DNA of 6,699 bases, taken from NCBI GenBank assembly GCA_023423975.1, contig JAFAEO010000006.1, forward strand, positions 1-6,699, read 5' to 3'. Below the pieces are notes generated by a model. It was not told the DNA's origin. It made no database searches and saw only the letters and a list, made by a program, of their open reading frames with translations. This document shows positions 1-4,845 of the stretch, one piece after another (the stretch's first letter is position 1; each line of letters begins with the position of its first letter). A program made the position numbers and the translations under genes. This DNA comes from Pseudomonadota bacterium (GTDB taxonomy: Bacteria; Pseudomonadota; Gammaproteobacteria; Burkholderiales; Burkholderiaceae_B).

Positions 1-74
1 CCCCAAAAGACCTCATTCTTCTGGTTTACGAGGATAATACCAACATTAGGACGGTAGCCTTCGCGATCAAGCAT
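1..74 (-). CDS. rppH: RNA 5'-pyrophosphohydrolase RppH (Nudix), N-terminal fragment
   Basis: Read on the minus strand from the ATG at 74-72, this gives 24 codons beginning MLDREGYRPNVGIILVNQ and running off the window at position 1. The segment closely matches the start of RppH/NudH (E. coli MIDDDGYRPNVGIV...). RppH removes pyrophosphate from the 5' end of mRNA and so triggers RNase E-dependent decay. Only the first beta-strand region is visible. The Nudix box that carries catalysis lies outside, so activity cannot be judged. A GGGAG ribosome binding site at 86-82, seven bases before the ATG, supports this start. The gene is divergent from proS, an arrangement I associate with Burkholderiales. 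The identification rests on N-terminal similarity only, but that stretch is distinctive. Confidence 0.88.
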   Translation of the reverse strand, partial: MLDREGYRPNVGIILVNQKNEVFW

Positions 75-137
75 GCGGCCACTCCCATTTTTAAATACAA
101 TTGTCTTTGATTATACGTATCAATTGAACCGGTAGCC
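75..137. promoter_or_regulatory. Divergent rppH/proS promoter region with nested palindromes
   Basis: This 63-bp AT-rich gap must hold the signals for both divergent genes. On the minus strand there is a perfect TATAAT at 115-110, about 36 nt upstream of the rppH ATG. Its best -35 (TGGCTA, 138-133, 17-bp spacer) is poor. On the plus strand, TTTAAA (90-95) and TATACG (112-117), 16 bp apart, are a weak candidate for proS and would give a very short leader. Three palindromes fall here: ACAATTGT (97-104), ATACGTAT (113-120) and TCAATTGA (120-127). The proS ribosome binding site is weak, with only GGTAG at 131-135. The presence of promoters is likely from the layout; the exact boxes are guesses. 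Confidence 0.45.
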
Positions 138-1880
138 ATGTTAGCCTCAAAATTTCATCTAAATACTTTAAAAGAAGCCCCTGCAGAAGCAGAAATCATC
201 AGTCATCAGCTCATGACACGTGCCGGCATGATCCGCAAGCACGCCGGTGGTATCTATACTTATATGCCGCTGGCCCTTAAAACCCTGCGCAAGGTCGAGA
301 ACATCGTGCGTGAAGAAATGAACCGTGCGGGGGCGATCGAGCTGCTCATGCCGGTGGTTCAACCCGCCGAACTCTGGATGGAGTCCGGCCGCTGGGTGCA
401 ATATGGCGCCGAGTTGCTGCGCATCAAGGACCGGCACCAGCGCGATTTCGTGCTGCAGCCCACCTCTGAAGAAGTGGTCACGGATATCGCCCGCAACGAA
501 ATTCACAGCTGGCGCCAGCTGCCCGTCAATTTCTATCACATTCAGACCAAATTCCGCGACGAACGCCGCCCCCGCTTCGGTCTGATGCGCGGACGCGAAT
601 TCACAATGAAAGACGCCTATTCGTTTGACCGCGACGAAGCCTCTGCCCAGGCCAGCTACGACGCCATGTACGATGCCTACGTGAAAATCTTTTCGCGCCT
701 GGGCCTGACGTTCCGCGCCGTGGCCGCCGACACCGGCTCCATTGGCGGAGATCGCAGCCATGAATTCCAGGTAATTGCCGACACCGGCGAAGACCTGATC
801 GTCTACAACCCCGACTCCCTGTACGCCGCCAATATCGAACTGGCCGATGCGCCCTGCCTGCTCCCGTCGCGGGCAGCCCCCGCCGAAGCGCTACGGGAAG
901 TGGCCACGCCCGGCGCCAGCAAATGCGAAATTGTGGCCGAACAGCTGAACGTCAGCCTGGAAAAAACCGTCAAGGCGGTGGTGTTTATGACCACGCCCAA
1001 GGAAGGCGCAGGCCAGTTGTGGCTGCTGATGGTTCGCGGCGACCATGAAGTCAATGAAGTCAAAATCGGCAAGCTGCCTGCTTTCAAGGAAGGCTACCGC
1101 ATGGCAACCGAAGAGGAAATCATGGAGTACTTCGGTTCCAAACCCGGATTTCTCGGCCCCGTCAAACCCATCGGGCAGGTCCATCTGCTGGCCGATCGGA
1201 CGGTTGCAAATATGACCGATTTTATCTGCGGCGCCAATCGCGAAGACTACCACTACGCCGGCGTCAACTGGGGACGCGACTTGCCCGAGCCCGAAGTGGC
1301 CGACCTGCGTAATGTTGTCGCAGGCGATCCGGCCACCGACGGCCCCGGCAAACTGGCCATCCAGCGCGGCATCGAAGTTGGCCATGTGTTCTTTCTGGGC
1401 GACAAGTATTCGGAAAAGCTCAAGGCCACATACCTGAATGAACAGGGCAAGCCCGAGCCGCTGCAAATGGGCTGCTACGGCATCGGCATCAGCCGCATCA
1501 TGGCTGCGGCCATTGAACAGAACCACGATGCCAAGGGCATTATCTGGCCCCTGGCCATGGCGCCGTTCGAAGCTGTCATTTGCCCGATTGGCTGGCACAA
1601 AAGCGAGGCCGTGCAGCAACAGGCCCAGGAGCTTTACGATACGCTGCGCCAGGACGGGATAGACGTCATTCTGGATGATCGCGACGTGCGACCCGGCGTC
1701 ATGTTTTCTGAATGGGAACTGATAGGTGTTCCAATTCGTATCACAATTGGCGATCGCGGACTGAAAGATGGTATCGTGGAATTACAATCGCGCAGTTTGC
1801 CAGAAGGCCAGAAGGTTCCTGTTGCAGAAATGTTAACAAGAATCAAATCCCTTTATAACGAGCTGAAAAACACGTTATGA
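138..1880 (+). CDS. proS: Prolyl-tRNA synthetase (bacterial type with INS editing domain)
   Basis: This class II synthetase charges tRNA-Pro with proline in the cytoplasm. The protein is 580 aa (E. coli ProRS is 572). The catalytic core lies at about 1-220 and resumes at about 405-465. It holds QPTSEE (107-112), the motif 2 region FRDERRPRFG (139-148), GREFTMKDAYSF (152-163), the DTGSIGGDRSHEF stretch (198-210) and motif 3 GCYGIGISRIMA (445-456). Between these sits the YbaK-like insertion (about 225-400) that hydrolyses mischarged Ala-tRNA-Pro. It includes LEKTVKA (274-280), whose lysine at 279 matches the position known to be important in the E. coli editing site. The anticodon-binding domain covers about 475-575, with the LDDRDVRPGVMF stretch at 512-523. 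The start at 138 gives the usual N-terminus. No truncation or frameshift is seen. The gene lies 58 nt upstream of ybgC on the same strand. Confidence 0.97.
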   Translation: MLASKFHLNTLKEAPAEAEIISHQLMTRAGMIRKHAGGIYTYMPLALKTLRKVENIVREEMNRAGAIELLMPVVQPAELWMESGRWVQYGAELLRIKDRHQRDFVLQPTSEEVVTDIARNEIHSWRQLPVNFYHIQTKFRDERRPRFGLMRGREFTMKDAYSFDRDEASAQASYDAMYDAYVKIFSRLGLTFRAVAADTGSIGGDRSHEFQVIADTGEDLIVYNPDSLYAANIELADAPCLLPSRAAPAEALREVATPGASKCEIVAEQLNVSLEKTVKAVVFMTTPKEGAGQLWLLMVRGDHEVNEVKIGKLPAFKEGYRMATEEEIMEYFGSKPGFLGPVKPIGQVHLLADRTVANMTDFICGANREDYHYAGVNWGRDLPEPEVADLRNVVAGDPATDGPGKLAIQRGIEVGHVFFLGDKYSEKLKATYLNEQGKPEPLQMGCYGIGISRIMAAAIEQNHDAKGIIWPLAMAPFEAVICPIGWHKSEAVQQQAQELYDTLRQDGIDVILDDRDVRPGVMFSEWELIGVPIRITIGDRGLKDGIVELQSRSLPEGQKVPVAEMLTRIKSLYNELKNTL

Positions 1881-1883
1881 TTT

Positions 1884-1912
1884 CGTGATTTTCTTGGGTT
1901 TTTATATATACT
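1884..1912 (+). promoter_or_regulatory. Possible promoter for the ybgC-tol-pal operon
   Basis: The DNA right after the proS stop is strongly AT-rich compared with the genes on both sides. TATACT at 1907-1912 matches a -10 box at five of six positions. The best -35 is a poor GTGATT at 1885-1890 with a 16-bp spacer. A start site near 1919 would leave about 20 nt before the ybgC TTG codon. Read-through from proS is also possible. This is composition plus a single good -10, so it is suggestive only. Confidence 0.3.
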
Positions 1913-1927
1913 TTCCGGTTGTGTTGC

Positions 1928-1931
1928 AAGG
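1928..1931 (+). promoter_or_regulatory. Ribosome binding site AAGG supporting the ybgC TTG start
   Basis: AAGG ends seven bases before the TTG at 1939. No ATG occurs in frame near the expected N-terminus. This site decides the choice of TTG 1939 over the in-frame GTG at 1885 or 1921 and the TTG at 1942. Confidence 0.5.
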
Positions 1932-1938
1932 TCCTGAT

Positions 1939-2352
1939 TTGTTGGAAAATTCTTTTCATTTTCCCGTTCGCGTTTATTACGAAGATACCGACGCGGGTGG
2001 TGTGGTGTTTTACGCCAATTACCTGAAGTTCTTCGAACGAGCTCGCACCGAGTGGCTTCGCCATCTCGGGGTCAGTCAGACCGCGCTGGCAGGCAACGAC
2101 AGGCTGATATTTATCGTTGTTAATACGCAGTTGCGCTATCGGTCACCGGCACGTCTGGATGACCTGCTGGCCATCAACAGCCGGATTACCAAAATGGGCG
2201 CCGCGTCCGTCCATTTTGAACAAGTAGCAGAACGCGATGGCACCCGACTGGTGGAAAGCCAGATTCAGGTATGCTGTGTAAATGCGGACACATTTCGTCC
2301 TGCTCCCATTCCAATGCCTATCCGACAACTATTTCCTTTCGTGCAGGACTAG
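1939..2352 (+). CDS. ybgC: Acyl-CoA thioesterase YbgC, tol-pal-associated (hot-dog fold)
   Basis: This is a small cytoplasmic hot-dog thioesterase of the 4-hydroxybenzoyl-CoA thioesterase family. It hydrolyses acyl-CoA thioesters, and in E. coli it has been linked to phospholipid metabolism. The protein is 137 aa from the TTG at 1939 (E. coli 134). The PVRVYYEDTDAGG motif occupies 9-21, with the catalytic Asp at 18, the same numbering as in E. coli. It is followed by the NYLKFFERARTEWLR helix and PARLDD. The start was chosen because it reproduces the E. coli N-terminal length and has AAGG upstream. A GTG at 1885 would add 18 unconserved hydrophobic residues. The gene sits 5 nt before tolQ and is the usual first gene of tol-pal operons. 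Its role in Tol function remains unclear in general. Confidence 0.93.
   Translation: MLENSFHFPVRVYYEDTDAGGVVFYANYLKFFERARTEWLRHLGVSQTALAGNDRLIFIVVNTQLRYRSPARLDDLLAINSRITKMGAASVHFEQVAERDGTRLVESQIQVCCVNADTFRPAPIPMPIRQLFPFVQD
2345..2348 (+). promoter_or_regulatory. tolQ ribosome binding site (AGGA) inside the ybgC 3' end
   Basis: AGGA lies within the last codons of ybgC, nine bases before the tolQ ATG at 2358. This placement suggests translational coupling of the two genes. It favours ATG 2358 over the in-frame ATG at 2382. Confidence 0.5.
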
Positions 2353-2357
2353 ATTTT

Positions 2358-3041
2358 ATGCAACCTACCACCCCCGAAGAGATGTCGATTATCTCGCTGA
2401 TCATCAACGCGAGCTTACCCGTACAGGTCATCATGCTGATTCTGGTGATCATCTCGGTTCTGTCATGGACCTACATCATCAGCAAGCGAATCGCGCTCAA
2501 ACGCGCGCGCAATCAGACACGGGATTTTGAAGATGCGTTCTGGAAAGGCGGCGACCTGACCACCCTGCACCAGTCCATCGCCCAAAACAGTGAGCAAGAA
2601 GGTCCGCTGGCGCGTATTTTTGAAGCAGGTATGGATGAATTCCTCAAAGCGCGCCGCAACGGCGTCAAGGAAGTCAATGCACTGCTCGAAGGCCCCAACC
2701 GGGCAATGCGCGCGACTTATCAGCGTGAACTGGATGCCATGGACTCCAATCTGAATTTTCTGGCTTCAGCCGGCTCGGTCAGCCCGTACATCGGCCTGCT
2801 GGGCACAGTCTGGGGGATCATGCATTCATTCATCGGTCTGGCCGGCACGGCCCAGGCAACGCTGGCAGCGGTTGCGCCCGGCATTGCCGAAGCCCTGATC
2901 GCAACGGCCATCGGCCTGTTTGCCGCGATTCCCGCGGTCCTCGCCTACAACCATTTTTCGAACGACATCGACAAAATGGCCAGCCGTTTCGACAGTTTTA
3001 TTGACGAATTTCTGAATATTTTGCAACGCCAGGTTCGCTAA
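2358..3041 (+). CDS. tolQ: Tol-Pal system proton channel subunit TolQ
   Basis: TolQ is the three-helix inner-membrane subunit of the TolQ-TolR proton motor, homologous to ExbB and MotA. The protein is 227 aa (E. coli 230). Predicted membrane segments are about 20-41, 135-160 and 172-197, with a large cytoplasmic loop between the first two. The SPYIGLLGTVWGIMHSF block (142-158) and the APGIAEALIATAIGLFAAIPA block (173-193) are nearly identical to E. coli. They carry T150 and T183, the counterparts of the pore-lining T145 and T178. The start at 2358 has an AGGA box upstream. The ATG at 2382 (MSIISL) also aligns with an E. coli methionine and is an alternative. The stop codon overlaps the tolR start by one base. 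Confidence 0.96.
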   Translation: MQPTTPEEMSIISLIINASLPVQVIMLILVIISVLSWTYIISKRIALKRARNQTRDFEDAFWKGGDLTTLHQSIAQNSEQEGPLARIFEAGMDEFLKARRNGVKEVNALLEGPNRAMRATYQRELDAMDSNLNFLASAGSVSPYIGLLGTVWGIMHSFIGLAGTAQATLAAVAPGIAEALIATAIGLFAAIPAVLAYNHFSNDIDKMASRFDSFIDEFLNILQRQVR

Positions 3042-3481
3042 TGGCCAGAATACAAAATCGCCGCAGTCGCGGACGCCGCATGAAAAACGAGATGAACGTC
3101 GTGCCGTATATTGACGTCATGCTTGTCCTGCTCGTCATTTTCATGGTGACCGCTCCCATGATCACGCCCGGTCTCATCAACCTGCCTTCGGTCGGTCAGG
3201 CATCGGCCGTGCCGGCCACGCCGGTGGAAGTTGAAATGTCTGAGAACGGCGAAATCAAAGTGCGCCAGCGCACCGCCGGCAAAAACTTTCAAACGATAGA
3301 CAAAGCCAATATTGTGGAAGAAGTCAAAGCGCTGGTTGAGCCCGACAGCCCGGTCGTGATTGCGGCAGACGGCAAAGTACCTTACGAAGAAGTCATGAAG
3401 GTTATGGACACGCTGCGCAGCAGCGGACTGACACGCCTGGGCCTGCTGGTCAACCAGAAATCCACAGACGGCAAAAAGTAA
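3041..3481 (+). CDS. tolR: Tol-Pal system proton channel subunit TolR
   Basis: TolR is the inner-membrane partner of TolQ, homologous to ExbD and MotB. It couples proton flow to TolA movement and has a periplasmic domain that can contact peptidoglycan. The protein is 146 aa (E. coli 142). A basic cytoplasmic N-terminus rich in Arg (1-15) is followed by the single membrane helix (about 21-42). That helix carries D25 in NVVPYIDVMLVLLVIFM, equivalent to the essential proton-carrying D23 of E. coli. The periplasmic domain (about 60-140) has the ExbD-like strand-helix pattern. The start shares its A with the tolQ stop (TAATG), and AGG lies at 3031-3033, so translation is probably coupled to tolQ. 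Nothing is missing or broken. Confidence 0.96.
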   Translation: MARIQNRRSRGRRMKNEMNVVPYIDVMLVLLVIFMVTAPMITPGLINLPSVGQASAVPATPVEVEMSENGEIKVRQRTAGKNFQTIDKANIVEEVKALVEPDSPVVIAADGKVPYEEVMKVMDTLRSSGLTRLGLLVNQKSTDGKK

Positions 3482-3521
3482 GCCGTCCCGCCCACTCTTA
3501 TTGCCACCACATCTCAATTTA

Positions 3522-4724
3522 ATGAAGCACTTCGACAATCCTAACGAATTTTATGATGAAGGAGATAATCGCAAAGGCCTGATCGGCGCGGTTATCCTTC
3601 ATGCTTTGTTAGTGATCGCGCTGATCGCCGGGCTGTTCCAGTCCACAGAAGCCCCGACGGGCCCAGTGCAGCTTGAGTTGTGGACCGAGGGCGAAAATCA
3701 GGTATTGCAGCCGCCGGCACAAACGCGCACACCGGACCCGGCCGAAGAAGACACACAAAACGAAGAAGAGGAAGCGGCCTCGCCTCCGCCACCGCCCTCA
3801 CGGGCTGCTGCGGCAGCCGCTGCGGCTGCGGCTGCGCAACAGGCGCGCGCCCAGCAATCGCAAGCAACGGACAGCGAACAGGAAGACCCGGATATCGCGC
3901 TGGAAAAGAAACGCAAGGACGAGGCACGGAAAAAAGCGAAAGAATTAGCCGACGCCAAAGCCCGTGCCCAGGAAGAAGCCAAGGAAGCGGCCAAAGCCCA
4001 GGCCGAGGCAAAACGCAAGGCTGAACAAGAAGCCAAGGCCGAGGCAGAAGCGCAAGCGAAAGAACAAGCACAGGCCAAGGCAGATGCTCAAGCCAAGGCC
4101 GCCGCCCAGGCAAAAGCCCGTGCTGACGCAAAAGCGAAAGCCGATGCCAAGGCTCGTGCCGAAGCCGAAGCCCGTGAAGAAGCCGAAGCCAAAGAAAAAG
4201 CAAAAGAAGAAGCGTCTGCCAAAGCGAAAGAAGCAGCAGAGGCAAAAGCCAAGGCTGCCGCCGAGGCCAAGGAAAAAGCGGCCGCCGAAGCCAAGGCCAA
4301 AGCTGCAGCAAAGGCCAAGGCCGATGCTCGCAAAGCAGCGCAGGCCAAAGCAAAAGCCGAATCCAAAGGCGATGCCCTGCGCGCCGCCATGCGTGGCGAC
4401 GTCAGCAGCACCGCCGGTATTCGTGGTGGCCAGAGTGATCGCAATCAGGTCGGCGGCGGCGGCGGTAATTCCGGTTACGCGCGACGCGTGCAACAGTGCG
4501 TGGAACCACGCCTGCGATTTTCCGGCAATCAGCGCCTGAAAGTGACCTACCGCGTCGACTTCGACAGCAGCTTCACGCCAACCGGCGCCAAAATTCTGGT
4601 GCGTTCGGGTAATCCGGCCTTCGACCGCGCGGTGCAGGCTGCCCTCATGGCTTGCAAACCGTTCCCCAAACCCCCAGGCGGCGATTCCTATGTGACCGGC
4701 CCGTATCGCTACAACCCGAACTGA
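3522..4724 (+). CDS. tolA: Cell-envelope integrity protein TolA
   Basis: TolA is anchored in the inner membrane and spans the periplasm, linking the TolQR motor to TolB and Pal. The protein is 400 aa from ATG 3522 (E. coli 421). A short cytoplasmic N-terminus is followed by a membrane helix (about 19-38) with H27, the counterpart of E. coli H22. An acidic Pro-rich linker carries five Pro (88-92) and eleven Ala (95-105). Next comes a long Ala/Lys/Glu helix (about 125-285), the domain II stalk. A Gly-rich hinge (300-316) leads to a TonB-like C-terminal domain (about 317-400) with Cys326 and Cys378 and the KPFPKPP turn. No Shine-Dalgarno is visible before 3522. A TTG at 3501 would add seven residues and is less likely. 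Stalk length is variable in this family, so identity rests on architecture and gene order. Confidence 0.94.
   Translation: MKHFDNPNEFYDEGDNRKGLIGAVILHALLVIALIAGLFQSTEAPTGPVQLELWTEGENQVLQPPAQTRTPDPAEEDTQNEEEEAASPPPPPSRAAAAAAAAAAAQQARAQQSQATDSEQEDPDIALEKKRKDEARKKAKELADAKARAQEEAKEAAKAQAEAKRKAEQEAKAEAEAQAKEQAQAKADAQAKAAAQAKARADAKAKADAKARAEAEAREEAEAKEKAKEEASAKAKEAAEAKAKAAAEAKEKAAAEAKAKAAAKAKADARKAAQAKAKAESKGDALRAAMRGDVSSTAGIRGGQSDRNQVGGGGGNSGYARRVQQCVEPRLRFSGNQRLKVTYRVDFDSSFTPTGAKILVRSGNPAFDRAVQAALMACKPFPKPPGGDSYVTGPYRYNPN
3777..4376 (+). repeat. Low-complexity coding repeat of the TolA linker and stalk
   Basis: Degenerate tandem codons for Ala, Lys and Glu (recurrent GCCAAGGCC, GCCGAAGCC and AAAGCC words), preceded by a poly-Ala stretch of mixed GCN codons, fill about 600 bp. 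The unit is not exact at DNA level, so this is a protein-level repeat. It leaves several other reading frames without stops and creates long spurious open frames on both strands. Confidence 0.75.
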
Positions 4725-4772
4725 TGCCAACCGGCACAGCGGAGCCAATCGAAAAAGCGTGAAACAACATTT

Positions 4773-4804
4773 GCCTGCTCTGCCTCGGCAAAGCGGGCTT
4801 TATT
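4773..4804 (+). terminator. Weak hairpin followed by T-rich tract between tolA and tolB
   Basis: GCCTGCT (4773-4779) pairs with AGCGGGC (4792-4798) with one G-U pair, around a 12-nt loop, and is followed by TTTATT. An alternative pairing is TTTGCC (4770-4775) with GGCAAA (4787-4792). The short T-tract and modest stem suggest partial attenuation or RNA processing rather than a full stop, since tolB follows closely. It lies in the only sizeable gap in the operon (121 nt). Confidence 0.35.
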
Positions 4805-4812
4805 GATACACT
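4803..4812 (+). promoter_or_regulatory. Possible internal promoter (extended -10) ahead of tolB
   Basis: TTGATACACT contains TG-N-TACACT (4804-4812), which resembles an extended -10 element. No good -35 is present at the right distance. It would place a start near 4819, about 27 nt before tolB. An internal promoter is plausible after the hairpin, but the sequence evidence is weak. Confidence 0.22.
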
Positions 4813-4829
4813 GTCGTTATTACATTCTG

Positions 4830-4836
4830 TAAGGAG
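4830..4836 (+). promoter_or_regulatory. Strong ribosome binding site of tolB (TAAGGAG)
   Basis: TAAGGAG is an excellent match to the 16S anti-Shine-Dalgarno, nine bases before the ATG at 4846. It is the best ribosome binding site in the window. It favours the longer signal peptide over the internal in-frame ATG at 4918, which has no such box. Confidence 0.8.
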
Positions 4837-4845
4837 ACCGCAGTC

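Noticed and set aside
891..1619. Antisense open frame of 242 codons opposite proS
   Set aside because: It lies wholly inside a highly conserved gene, has no recognisable protein motif, and is a shadow of GC-biased codons.
1885..1938. GTG 1885 as the ybgC start
   Set aside because: It would add 18 hydrophobic residues not found in E. coli YbgC, begins only 4 nt after the proS stop, and lacks a ribosome binding site. TTG 1939 reproduces the conserved length.
2271..2357. Upstream ATG extending tolQ by 29 codons into ybgC
   Set aside because: The added residues are the out-of-frame reading of ybgC and are Cys/Ser-rich and unlike TolQ. ATG 2358 has its own AGGA box.
3553..3582. Perfect AAGGAG box at 3559-3564 and an ATGATG mini-frame inside the tolA start region
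   Set aside because: No start codon follows at a usable distance, and the mini-frame stops after nine codons. The bases encode the tolA DEGDN residues.
3964..4539. Plus-strand open frame of 191 codons, very rich in Lys, Pro and Arg, overlapping tolA
   Set aside because: It is the shifted reading of GCCAAG-type repeats in tolA, with no ribosome binding site and no domain.
3945..4748. Long antisense open frame (267 codons, Gly/Phe/Leu-rich) opposite tolA, plus a further one at 3592-4353
   Set aside because: Both mirror the Ala/Lys/Glu codons of the TolA stalk, which leave other frames free of stops. The translations are low-complexity and match no family I know.
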